A stretch of 64,000 nucleotides of DNA from Actinomadura craniellae (GTDB taxonomy: Bacteria > Actinomycetota > Actinomycetes > Streptosporangiales > Streptosporangiaceae): assembly GCF_003289645.1 (NCBI RefSeq), contig NZ_QLYX01000005.1:409140-473139 (forward strand), in the 5' to 3' direction. A program made the position numbers and the translations under genes. Below the pieces are notes generated by a model. It searched no databases and was not told where the DNA came from. It saw only the letters and a list, made by a program, of their open reading frames with translations. Shown in pieces: positions 1 to 7,703 of the stretch (positions are counted from its first letter, which is position 1; each line of letters starts with the position of its first letter).

Positions 1-752
1 CGGCCCTGGTGCAGCGGCCCCGCCAGGTGGGCGCAGCGGTCGGCCAGTACGTGCACCTCGTCGCCGGAGCGCAGCACGAACAGGCTGATGTAGCCGAGCC
101 GCCGGTGTACCGGCCAGCCGTCGGGCAGTTCGTCGAAGCCGCACACGTCGTGCCAGCCCAGCGGCACCAGGTGCGCGACGGATTCGGCGTGGCTGGCCCC
201 GGCCGCCTGCCGGAACGCCAGGTGCCCGCCCAGGTAGGCGCCGGTGAGCAGGGCGCCGAGCCCGGCGAAGCCGAGCAGCCGCCCGGCCGCGTTCCGCTCG
301 CGCCGCCGGGCCGCCAGCGAGAGGAGGTAGAGGCCGCTGGCGGCGGACACGCTGAGGGCGTGCACCAGCCCCACCCGCTGCTGCTCACGGTGCAGCGCCG
401 ACCAGTCGGCCCAGCCGGTGAGCAGGGTCGGTACCACGCCGGCGAGCCCGGCGGCGACCAGCACCTTGCTGGCCCGCTCGGTGCCGGGGATCAGGTCGAG
501 GACCGCGGCGGAGGTCCAGCAGCCCACCGGGAGGTCGGTCAGCGGCGGGTGCGCCGGGTGGCCTATCGGCACGCCGTGCAGCAGGTCCTTGACGGACCCG
601 TCCGGCAGCAGCCGGCGGACGAGCGCGGTGATCCGCCGGGACGCGCCGTCGAGCGCGTCGGCGTGCTCCAGCCCCTCGGCCAGCTCGACCAGGTGCGGTC
701 GCGGGGCCAGCCGGGCGTTGCGCTGGAAGATCCTGTTCGCCTTTCCGTCCAT
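1..752 (-). CDS. DUF2231 / Rieske-type membrane protein (3' end beyond window)
   Basis: Reading on the minus strand from the ATG at 752, the frame stays open to base 1, so only the N-terminal ~250 residues are in the window. The first two thirds match the DUF2231 membrane domain: a hydrophilic start, a 'HPAHPPLTDLPVG' segment and about four hydrophobic helices. The visible C-terminal part reads 'DEVHVLADRCAHLAGPLHQG', which contains the C-x-H half-site of a Rieske [2Fe-2S] domain. In this actinobacterial fusion family the second C-x2-H site would follow just beyond the edge. The start is preceded by a G-rich Shine-Dalgarno sequence. It is a probable membrane-bound redox protein with unknown partner. 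Confidence 0.8.
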   Translation of the reverse strand, partial: MDGKANRIFQRNARLAPRPHLVELAEGLEHADALDGASRRITALVRRLLPDGSVKDLLHGVPIGHPAHPPLTDLPVGCWTSAAVLDLIPGTERASKVLVAAGLAGVVPTLLTGWADWSALHREQQRVGLVHALSVSAASGLYLLSLAARRRERNAAGRLLGFAGLGALLTGAYLGGHLAFRQAAGASHAESVAHLVPLGWHDVCGFDELPDGWPVHRRLGYISLFVLRSGDEVHVLADRCAHLAGPLHQG

Positions 753-868
753 GGTCCCCCCTCACGCGTCCATCCGGACGGCCGTAACCATGACCCTACC
801 CACGGGACGTCACCGGCGACTATCGCGGTTCTGCCTACCTCGGGCGGCGCGCTCGAAACCCACCGAGC

Positions 869-1042
869 GGACCAGAGCCGGACCAGAGCCCGGACCGGAG
901 CCCGGACCGGAGCCGGACCAGAGCCGGACCAGAGCCGGACCAGAGCCGGACCGGAGCCCGGACCAGAGCCTGGATCGGAGCCGGGGCGGAGTCGGACCAG
1001 AGCCGGACCAGAGCCCGGGCCAGAGCCGGGCCGGAGCCGGGA
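869..1042. repeat. 11-12 bp degenerate tandem repeat (GGACCAGAGCC)
   Basis: About fifteen consecutive copies of GGACCAGAGCC or GGACCGGAGCCC fill the space between the DUF2231 gene promoter side and the stop codon of the molybdopterin oxidoreductase. The unit alternates between 11 and 12 bases, so it does not keep a reading frame, and this argues against coding. The tract ends exactly at the oxidoreductase stop codon. The rest of 753-868 is the leader of the DUF2231 gene. Confidence 0.85.
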
Positions 1043-3253
1043 TCAGAGGGCCTCGACCGTGACCGGCACGCCGTTGAAGACGGCGTTGCCCGAGAGCGGG
1101 TCGATCTCGGTCTCGTCGGTGATCGCGTTGACGTTGCCGCCCGCGTGCTCCCGGGCCACCTGCGTCCGGGTGCCGGGCAGGTCGTGGCCCCAGCCGTGCG
1201 GCATGCTGACCACGCCGGCCATCACCGTGTCGGTCGGTTCGGCCACGGCTTCCAGCGCGCCGGCCCGCGAGACGACCCGCACGGTGTCGCCCGGGCCGAC
1301 CCCCAGCCGGTCGGCGTCGGCCGGGTTGAGCTGGAGCGTGCACGTGTTGGAGCCGCCCACCAGTTCGGGCACGTTGTGCAGCCAGCTGTTGTTGGACCGC
1401 AGGTGCCGCCGCCCGATCAGCACCAGCCCGTCCCCGGTGGGGGCGTCCAGCCCGGCGCGGAGCCGGTCGGCGTCGGCGGCGAAGGCCGGCGGGCACAGCT
1501 CGATCCGGCCGGACGCGGTGCACAGCACCTCGTGCAGGCGGGGCTCCAGCGGGCCCAGGTCGAGCCCGTGCGGGTGTTCGGCGCGCAGCCGGGCCAGGGT
1601 GAGGCCGTCGGGGTCGGCGCCGAAGCCGTCGCCGTAGGGGCCCAGCCGCAGCATCATGTCGAGCCGGGCCTCGGGGCCGGCCCGGTCGTCGAGCATCTTG
1701 CGCAGCTCGGCGGGCTCGCGGCCGTGCACGGGGGAGCCGGAGGTGGCGACGGCCTTGGCCAGCGTGGCGCCGATGACCAGTTCGTCGAGTGCCGCCGGGT
1801 CGCCGTCCTGGCCTGAGGCGATCATCGCGAGCCGGGCGAGGATCTCCCACTCCGCGGGCCGGCCGTCGGGCAGCGGCACCGCGGGGTCGGAGTAGCGCAC
1901 GTAGTTGCGGACGGTGAAGCCGAGCAGCGCCACGTCGTAGTGCGGGGTCTGCGCGGGGCGGGGCGGGGGCAGGATGACGTCCGCGTGCCGGGTGGTCTCG
2001 TTCAGGTAGGGGTCCACGCTGACCATGAACTCCAGCCCGGCCAGCGCCCGGTCGAGCCGGGTGCCGTTCGGCGCCGACAGCACCGGGTTGCCGCCGATGG
2101 TGATGAGCGCCCGGATCTGCCCGTCACCGGGCGTCTCGATCTCGTCGGCGAGCGTGGCGACCGGCAGCTCGCCGTTGGCCTCGGGCAGGTCGCGGACCCG
2201 GCTGCGCCAGCGCCCGGTGACGAACGGCCGCCGCCGCCGGTAGGCGGGCAGGTGCGCGGGCCGGGCGAACATCGCGCCGCCGGGGCGGTCGAGGTTGCCG
2301 GTGAGCACGTTGAGGACGTCGACCAGCCAGCTGTTGAGGGTGCCGAACGCCTGGGTGCAGGTGCCGATCCGGCCGTACACTGCGGCCCGCTCGGCCGCGG
2401 CCAGGTCGCGGGCCAGGCCGCGGATGGTGCCGGCGTCGATGCCGGTGATCTCCGCGACCCGCTCGGGCGGGAAGTGCAGTGCCAGCGCGCGCAGGTCGTC
2501 GAGCCCGTTCAGCTCGTACTCGCCGGTGGTCGTCAGGTCCTCGGCGAACAGCGTGTGCACCAGGGCGAACAGCAGGTAGGCGTCGGTGCCGGGCCGGATG
2601 AACACGTGGTGGTCGGCGAGGGCGGCGGTGCGGGTGCGCCGGGGGTCGATCACGACGACGCGGCCGCCGCGCTTGCGGATCGCCTTGAGCCGCCCGGGGA
2701 AGTCGGGGGCGGAGGCGAGGCTGCCGTTGGACTCCAGCGGGTTGGCGCCGAGCATCAGCAGGTGGTCGGTGCGGTCGAGGTCGGGCACCGGGATCACGAG
2801 CGGGTCGCCGAACAGGTAGCCGCTGCTGACGTGCTTGGGCATCTGGTCGGCGGTGCTGGCCGAGTAGATGTTGCGGGTGCCCAGCGCCTTGATGACCGCG
2901 GCGCCGTAGAGCGGGCCGGCGATGGAGTGGGCGGTGGGGTTGCCGATGTAGATGGCGACGGCGTCCTTGCCGTACCGGTCGACGATGGCGTGCAGCCGTT
3001 CGGCGACGGTGGCGAAGGCGGTGTCCCAGCCGGCCGGTTCGTGCTGGTCGCCGGCGCGCACCAGGGGTTCGGCGAGCCGGTCGGGGTCGCCGTCGAGCCG
3101 GCCCAGGGAGGCGCCCTTGGGGCAGATGAAACCGCGGCTGAAGGGGTCGGCCGCATCGCCTCTGACCCGCGTTACGCGGTCGTCGTCGAGGGTGAGTTCG
3201 AGTCCGCACAGGGCCTCGCACAGTGGGCAGGTCCGGTACGCCGTCCGACTCAT
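1043..3253 (-). CDS. Molybdopterin-dependent oxidoreductase, [4Fe-4S]-containing
   Basis: This is a 736-residue protein of the formate dehydrogenase/assimilatory nitrate reductase superfamily. The N-terminus carries the [4Fe-4S] ligands CPLCEALC and FICPKGA. Molybdopterin oxidoreductase domains follow, and a molydop-binding C-terminal domain runs from about residue 610 ('RRHLRSNNSWLHN...SMPHGWGH'). The ATG at 3253 is preferred because AAGGAG lies 7 bases upstream; an ATG at 3259 is too close to it. No twin-arginine signal is seen, so it probably works in the cytoplasm. No electron-transfer subunit or cofactor-insertion gene is adjacent, so the substrate cannot be told. It is transcribed divergently from the secreted esterase at 3478. 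Confidence 0.88.
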   Translation of the reverse strand: MSRTAYRTCPLCEALCGLELTLDDDRVTRVRGDAADPFSRGFICPKGASLGRLDGDPDRLAEPLVRAGDQHEPAGWDTAFATVAERLHAIVDRYGKDAVAIYIGNPTAHSIAGPLYGAAVIKALGTRNIYSASTADQMPKHVSSGYLFGDPLVIPVPDLDRTDHLLMLGANPLESNGSLASAPDFPGRLKAIRKRGGRVVVIDPRRTRTAALADHHVFIRPGTDAYLLFALVHTLFAEDLTTTGEYELNGLDDLRALALHFPPERVAEITGIDAGTIRGLARDLAAAERAAVYGRIGTCTQAFGTLNSWLVDVLNVLTGNLDRPGGAMFARPAHLPAYRRRRPFVTGRWRSRVRDLPEANGELPVATLADEIETPGDGQIRALITIGGNPVLSAPNGTRLDRALAGLEFMVSVDPYLNETTRHADVILPPPRPAQTPHYDVALLGFTVRNYVRYSDPAVPLPDGRPAEWEILARLAMIASGQDGDPAALDELVIGATLAKAVATSGSPVHGREPAELRKMLDDRAGPEARLDMMLRLGPYGDGFGADPDGLTLARLRAEHPHGLDLGPLEPRLHEVLCTASGRIELCPPAFAADADRLRAGLDAPTGDGLVLIGRRHLRSNNSWLHNVPELVGGSNTCTLQLNPADADRLGVGPGDTVRVVSRAGALEAVAEPTDTVMAGVVSMPHGWGHDLPGTRTQVAREHAGGNVNAITDETEIDPLSGNAVFNGVPVTVEAL

Positions 3254-3328
3254 CGGCATGCTCCTTCGGGGCGGGAAACATACCAATCATGACTCCATGA
3301 CGGGCGGCGCGCCAGCATTTGTCCCCAC

Positions 3329-3340
3329 AGGTCTAGACCA
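3329..3340. promoter_or_regulatory. DasR-like (dre) operator candidate
   Basis: The palindrome AGGTCTAGACCA lies in the divergent promoter region between the molybdopterin oxidoreductase and the first antigen-85-like esterase. With its flanks (ACAGGTCTAGACCAAT) it matches 14 of 16 positions of the dre consensus bound by the GntR regulator DasR in Streptomyces. It lies about 75 bp upstream of the oxidoreductase start and about 140 bp upstream of the esterase. Other GntR/HutC proteins bind similar palindromes, so DasR is only a suggestion. Confidence 0.5.
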
Positions 3341-3427
3341 ATTTATGGTGATGGGTTATCGGCCGGCTGATAAGTCCCTGTCCAAAAAGCGTTGTTTGGA
3401 CGGGTTTTCGCTCTGCGAAACCGTGCC

Positions 3428-3440
3428 TAAGGTCGCCTTA
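3428..3440. promoter_or_regulatory. Palindrome TAAGG-TCG-CCTTA upstream of esterase 1
   Basis: A perfect 5-3-5 inverted repeat lies about 40 bp before the esterase start. A related palindrome, ACAAGG-T-CCTTGT, sits at the equivalent place before the paralogue at 4646. Further upstream both promoters also share a TATAAGTC/CCAAAA/TTGTT pattern, so the regulatory region appears to have been duplicated with the gene. The regulator is unknown. Confidence 0.5.
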
Positions 3441-3477
3441 CTCGGGGATCCGACGCGAGGTCGCGAAAGGACCGACC

Positions 3478-4500
3478 ATGAAGATCTCACGTGTCATCGG
3501 AGTCCTGGCAGGCGCCCCCCTGGTCGTGGGGGCGCTGGCGATCCCCGCCGCGGCGGCGCCCCCCTACGTCCCGGCCGACAGCGGCGCCGAGATCACCGGC
3601 GAGCAGTGGCTCGACCCCGTCACCGTCGACCTGACCGTGCAGACGCCGGCGATCGGCACCTCGGAGAAGGTACGGGTGATCGTCCCGGCGGGGTGGTCGC
3701 GGGAGGCGTCCCGGACCTGGCCGGTGGTGTACGCCTACCACGGCGGCCGGGACGACTACGTGTCGTGGACGCGCAGCACCGACATCGAGCAGGTCGCCGC
3801 CCGCTACGACGTGATCGTCGTGATGCCCGAGGGCGGCTGGGCCGGATCGTACGTCGACTGGCACAACGACGGCCGGGGCGGCACCCCGCGGTGGGAGACC
3901 TTCCTCGTCCAGGAGGTCGTCCAGCTCGTCGAGCGCAACCTGCGGGGGAGCACCCGGCGGGCGGCGATGGGCGCCTCCTCCGGCGGCCACGCCGCGGTCA
4001 TGTACGCCGGCCGGTGGCCGGGGACGTTCAGGTACGCGGCCAGCTTCAGCGGCATGATGCACATCACGATGCCGGGCGTCCCCTCCTCATCGCTGTACAC
4101 CTCCCGGGTCTGGGGCGGGGTGCGGGACCCGGAGCTGATCCTGGGCAGCCCGCTGACCGACTTCGCCAACTGGCGGGCGCACGACCCGTACCACCTGGCG
4201 CCCCGGCTGCGCGGGACGGGGCTGTACATCTCCGCCGGCACCACCGGCGAACCCGGCCCGTTCGAGCCCACGGACCTGGCGCTGCGCGAACTGCTCGCCG
4301 GCCTGCTGATCGGCGGGAACAGCGAGGAGACGGTCGGTGCCACCAATATCTCGTTCCGCACGCGGCTTTACGCGCTGGGCATTCCGGTGACCGCCAACAT
4401 CTACGGTGACGGCTGGCACCAGTGGGGTTACTGGGACGCCGAGTACAAGAAGGCCTGGCCGCTGATGATGAACGCGATCGGAGCGCAGCGCACCGGCTGA
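3478..4500 (+). CDS. Secreted antigen-85-fold esterase, copy 1
   Basis: A 340-residue secreted alpha/beta hydrolase of the esterase D/antigen 85 type. Residues 1-27 form a signal peptide ending in AAAA. The nucleophile elbow is GASSGG with Ser167, and the likely catalytic His is His314 in GDGWHQW. The shared family segment 'VVMPEGGW...WETF' is present. In mycobacteria this fold moves mycolic acids between trehalose molecules or onto arabinogalactan; in other actinomycetes the substrate is not known. It is followed 145 bp later by a close paralogue. Its start has AAAGGACCGACC just upstream. The acyltransferase activity is inference; a simple secreted esterase is equally possible. Confidence 0.8.
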   Translation: MKISRVIGVLAGAPLVVGALAIPAAAAPPYVPADSGAEITGEQWLDPVTVDLTVQTPAIGTSEKVRVIVPAGWSREASRTWPVVYAYHGGRDDYVSWTRSTDIEQVAARYDVIVVMPEGGWAGSYVDWHNDGRGGTPRWETFLVQEVVQLVERNLRGSTRRAAMGASSGGHAAVMYAGRWPGTFRYAASFSGMMHITMPGVPSSSLYTSRVWGGVRDPELILGSPLTDFANWRAHDPYHLAPRLRGTGLYISAGTTGEPGPFEPTDLALRELLAGLLIGGNSEETVGATNISFRTRLYALGIPVTANIYGDGWHQWGYWDAEYKKAWPLMMNAIGAQRTG

Positions 4501-4553
4501 AACGCCGGAACTTGACCACCCGGTTATAAGTCGCGCCAAAAGAATTGTTATCG

Positions 4554-4565
4554 CGAGAATTCTCG
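4554..4565. promoter_or_regulatory. Palindrome CGAGAATTCTCG between the esterase genes
   Basis: A perfect 12 bp palindrome lies in the 145 bp gap before the second esterase. It does not occur before copy 1. It could be an operator, but nothing nearby identifies the regulator. Confidence 0.35.
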
Positions 4566-4570
4566 AATGC

Positions 4571-4583
4571 ACAAGGTCCTTGT
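4571..4583. promoter_or_regulatory. Palindrome ACAAGG-T-CCTTGT upstream of esterase 2
   Basis: A perfect 6-1-6 inverted repeat lies about 60 bp before the start of the second esterase, at the same place as TAAGG-TCG-CCTTA before the first copy. This supports shared control of both genes. Confidence 0.5.
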
Positions 4584-4645
4584 AGCCTTCGCGCTATTCG
4601 GCGGCCAGGCCAGAGCCCGCCGGAAGGGCACGAAAGGACCGGCCC

Positions 4646-5668
4646 ATGAGGATCTCACGAGTCGCGGGAGTTCTGGCGGGCGCCGCCCTGGTCACGGGAT
4701 CGCTGGTGGTCCCCGCCGCGGCGGCGCCCGCGTTCGTCCCCGCCGACACCGGGGCGAGGATCACCGGCGAGCAGTGGCTCGACTCCGCCACCGTGGACCT
4801 GACGGTGAGCACCCCCTCCCTGGACGGCCCGCAGCTGGTGCGGGTGATCGTCCCTGCGGGGTGGTCGCGGGAGGCGTCCCGGACCTGGCCGGTGGTGTAC
4901 GCCTACCACGGCGGCCGGGACACCGCCGTGTCGTGGACGCGCAGCACCGACATCGAGCAGGTCGCCGCCCGCTACGACGTGATCGTCGTGATGCCCGAGG
5001 GCGGCTGGAACGGCTCGCACGCCAACTGGCACAACTTCGGCCTGGGCGGCAGGCCGAAGTGGGAGACCTTCCACGTCCAGGAGGTCGTCCAACTGGCCGA
5101 GCGCAACCTGCGGGCGGGCACCCAGCGGGCGGTGATGGGCGCCTCCTCCGGCGGCCAGGGCGCGCTGGCCTACGCCGGCCGCCACCCCGGGACGTTCAGG
5201 TACGCGGCGAGCTTCAGCAGCGTCCTGCACATGACCACGCCGGCCATGCAGTCGCTGGTCCTGACCACCGCCGCGGTCTGGGGCGGGGTGTGGATCCCGG
5301 GTGCGATCTACGGCTGGCCCCTGCTGAACGAGTTCGTCTGGCGGGCGCACGACGCCTACCACCTGGTGCCGAAGCTGAAGGGCACCGGGCTGTACGTCTC
5401 CGCCGGCACCACCGGCAACCCCGGCCCGTTCGAGCCGACGGACGCGAACCTGCTGGAGCAGCTCGCCGGGCGGCTGATCGGCGGGTTCGGCGAGGCGACG
5501 GTGGGGGCCTCCACCCGGTCGTTCGTGGACGAGGCCCGGCGCCGGGGCGTGCCGGTGACCGCCAACCTCTACGGCAACGGCTGGCACCAGTGGGCCTACT
5601 GGGACGCCGAGTACAAGAAGGCCTGGCCGCTGATGATGGACACGATCGGGGCGCGGCAGGTCGGCTGA
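4646..5668 (+). CDS. Secreted antigen-85-fold esterase, copy 2
   Basis: A 340-residue tandem paralogue of the gene at 3478. The two have the same length and long stretches are identical, including the region around 'WSREASRTWPVVYAYHGG'. The signal peptide is residues 1-27. Ser167 in GASSGG is the nucleophile and His314 in GNGWHQW the probable catalytic base. The start ATG has GAAAGGACC upstream. The mid-region around residues 190-240, which should line the acyl pocket, is where the two copies differ most, so they may have different substrates. It is followed by a strong bidirectional terminator. Confidence 0.8.
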   Translation: MRISRVAGVLAGAALVTGSLVVPAAAAPAFVPADTGARITGEQWLDSATVDLTVSTPSLDGPQLVRVIVPAGWSREASRTWPVVYAYHGGRDTAVSWTRSTDIEQVAARYDVIVVMPEGGWNGSHANWHNFGLGGRPKWETFHVQEVVQLAERNLRAGTQRAVMGASSGGQGALAYAGRHPGTFRYAASFSSVLHMTTPAMQSLVLTTAAVWGGVWIPGAIYGWPLLNEFVWRAHDAYHLVPKLKGTGLYVSAGTTGNPGPFEPTDANLLEQLAGRLIGGFGEATVGASTRSFVDEARRRGVPVTANLYGNGWHQWAYWDAEYKKAWPLMMDTIGARQVG

Positions 5669-5674
5669 ACGGCG

Positions 5675-5700
5675 GCCCGGGCCCGCGCACGGGCCCGGGC
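5675..5700. terminator. Bidirectional terminator hairpin
   Basis: Perfect 11 bp arms GCCCGGGCCCG / CGGGCCCGGGC with a 4-base loop lie between the convergent esterase 2 and catalase genes. Confidence 0.8.
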
Positions 5701-5707
5701 GTTCCGG

Positions 5708-7162
5708 TCAGCCGTTATTGAGGCCGATGCCCTGGGCGACGCGGTCGCCGAGGTCCTTGTGGATGTTCCGCCAGTACTCGGCGATCCGCGGCTTCATCTC
5801 CGCGGTCACCTCCGGCGCCGACGCGTGGCCGACGATGTTGGAGACCAGGTGGTCGCGGTCGGTGTCGGAGAGGACCTTCTCCCACAGCGTCCGGGGCTGG
5901 CCGTAGTCGTCGTCCTCGCTGTGCAGCCGGTACGCGCTGCGGACGATCTCACCGGCGACCCCGTACTGCTCGCCGGTCCACGGCGCCGGGTCGGCCACGG
6001 GGCCGCCCGCCGAGTTGGGCGCGTACAGCGGGTCGCCCGGGTTCGCGTAGCTCATGGGGCCGTCCTTGTTGTAGCTGTGGACGGCGACCTTGGGCCGGTT
6101 CACCGGGAGCTGCAGGTAGTTCGGGCCGATCCGGTACCGGTGCGTGTCCGGGTAGGAGAACAGCCGGCCCTGGAGCATCTTGTCCGGGGACGAGCCGATG
6201 CCCGGCACCAGGTTGGCCGGCTCGAAGGCGGCCTGCTCGATCTCGGCGAAGTAGTTCTCCGGGTTGCGGTCCAGCACGAACCTGCCGATGGTGATCGGCG
6301 GGTAGTCGCCGTGCGGCCAGACCTTGGTCAGGTCGAACGGGTTGAACCGGTAGTCGGCGGCCGCCTCGAACGGCATGACCTGGATCTGCACCGTCCACGA
6401 CGGGTGGTCGCCGTTGGCGATGGCCGTCCGCAGGTCGCGCAGGTGGTGGTCGGGGTCCTCGCCGGACATGGCGTCGGCCTCGGCCGCGGTGAAGTTCCGG
6501 ATGCCCTGGTCGGTCTTGAAGTGGTACTTCACCCAGAACTTCTCGCCGGCGGCGTTGTACCACAGGAACGTGTGGGAGCCGTAGCCGTTCATGTGCCGCC
6601 AGGTGTACGGGGTGCCGCGGTCGCTCATCAGGAACGTCACCTGGTGCGCCGACTCGGGGGACAGCGTCCAGAAGTCCCACTGCATGTTGTTGTCGCGCAG
6701 GTGCGTGTCGGCGCGCCGCTTCTGCGAGTGGATGAAGTCGGAGAACTTCTGCGGGTCGCGGATGAAGAAGACGGGGGTGTTGTTCCCGACGAGGTCGTAG
6801 TTGCCCTCGTCGGTGTAGAACTTCAGCGCGAACCCGCGCGGGTCGCGCGCGCTGTCGGCGCTGCCGAGCTCGCCGGCGACGGTGGAGAAGCGGATCAGGA
6901 GGTCGGTCTCGGCGCCCTTCTGGAACAGCCCCGCCTTGGTGAACTGGCTGACGTCTTCGGTGATGAGCAGCTTCCCGTACGCGCCGCCGCCCTTGGCGTG
7001 CACGACCCGCTCGGGGACGCGCTCGCGGTTGAAGTGCGCCATCTTCTGGATCAGGTAGTGGTCTTGCAGCAGCAGCGGGCCGTTCGGGCCGACGGACTGC
7101 GAGAACTCATCGCTGGGCGCCGGGATGCCGGCGTCGGTGGTGGACACGGGCCGTTCGGACAT
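5708..7162 (-). CDS. katA: Monofunctional haem catalase
   Basis: A 484-residue catalase that breaks hydrogen peroxide into water and oxygen. Catalytic His55 lies in VVHAKGGGAYG, Asn128 in LVGNNTPVFF, and the haem-ligand Tyr337 in RLFSYPDTHRYR. The length is that of small-subunit (clade 3-like) catalases. The ATG at 7162 has GAGGAGG upstream. The gene lies 15 bp downstream of a Fur-family regulator in the same direction. This furA-catalase pairing is known from actinobacteria (for example furA-katG and catR-catA), so peroxide-responsive control is likely. Confidence 0.96.
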   Translation of the reverse strand: MSERPVSTTDAGIPAPSDEFSQSVGPNGPLLLQDHYLIQKMAHFNRERVPERVVHAKGGGAYGKLLITEDVSQFTKAGLFQKGAETDLLIRFSTVAGELGSADSARDPRGFALKFYTDEGNYDLVGNNTPVFFIRDPQKFSDFIHSQKRRADTHLRDNNMQWDFWTLSPESAHQVTFLMSDRGTPYTWRHMNGYGSHTFLWYNAAGEKFWVKYHFKTDQGIRNFTAAEADAMSGEDPDHHLRDLRTAIANGDHPSWTVQIQVMPFEAAADYRFNPFDLTKVWPHGDYPPITIGRFVLDRNPENYFAEIEQAAFEPANLVPGIGSSPDKMLQGRLFSYPDTHRYRIGPNYLQLPVNRPKVAVHSYNKDGPMSYANPGDPLYAPNSAGGPVADPAPWTGEQYGVAGEIVRSAYRLHSEDDDYGQPRTLWEKVLSDTDRDHLVSNIVGHASAPEVTAEMKPRIAEYWRNIHKDLGDRVAQGIGLNNG

Positions 7163-7177
7163 GAACGCGGTTCCTCC

Positions 7178-7657
7178 TCACTCCATTGATGCTCGATCTG
7201 CGGGCTGTGCTACCCGGGAAGTCCGTTGACAGTCCGGGCAGAGCCCCCAGAAGGTGACGTCGGCCTCGTCGATCTGGAATCCGGCGGCGTCCGCTGGTTC
7301 CAGGCAGGGCGCCCGCCCCACGGCGCAGTCGACGTCGGCGACCGCCCCGCAGCGGCGGCACGCCAGGTGGTGGTGGTTGTCGCCGACGCGTCCCTCGAAC
7401 CGGGCGGGGCTGCCCGCCGGCTCGATCCGTCGCACCAGGCCCGCCGCGGTGAAGGCGTGCAGGGCCTCGTAGACGGCCTGGAGGGAGACGTGCCCGACGC
7501 GCTCGCGCGCTCCGGCGGCGATCTCCTCCGCGTCGAGGTGGTCGCCGCCGCGCACGGTCTCCAGGATCGCGACGCGGGTGGCGGTCACCCGCAGGCCCGC
7601 GCCGCGCAGTTCGGCTGCGGCGTCGTGGGCCCGGGCGGTCTTCTGGTCTGCGGTCAC
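7178..7657 (-). CDS. furA: Fur/PerR-family peroxide-responsive regulator
   Basis: A 159-residue Fur-family repressor with an N-terminal winged helix ('RVTATRVAILETV...HVSLQAVYEAL'). The metal site motif is HHHLACRRCG and the structural zinc site is completed by the C-terminal WGLCPDC. It starts with GTG at 7657. The catalase gene follows 15 bp downstream, so it should sense peroxide through a metal-bound site and repress katA and itself. A candidate operator lies about 30 bp upstream. A second pair of Cys residues near 110-116 ('DCAVGRAPC') is not part of the usual metal motif. Confidence 0.92.
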   Translation of the reverse strand: MTADQKTARAHDAAAELRGAGLRVTATRVAILETVRGGDHLDAEEIAAGARERVGHVSLQAVYEALHAFTAAGLVRRIEPAGSPARFEGRVGDNHHHLACRRCGAVADVDCAVGRAPCLEPADAAGFQIDEADVTFWGLCPDCQRTSRVAQPADRASME

Positions 7658-7683
7658 GCGTCCCAGCCTACCCAGCTAAACCA

Positions 7684-7692
7684 GAATCATTC
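7684..7692. promoter_or_regulatory. Fur/PerR-type operator candidate GAAT-C-ATTC
   Basis: The perfect palindrome GAATCATTC lies in the 46 bp between the aminotransferase stop and the furA start. It is part of two direct repeats TCATTCAAG / TCATTCAGG at 7687 and 7704. The AT-rich sequence in otherwise GC-rich DNA and the position fit autoregulation of furA-katA. Confidence 0.55.
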
Positions 7693-7703
7693 AAGTTAAC
7701 GAG

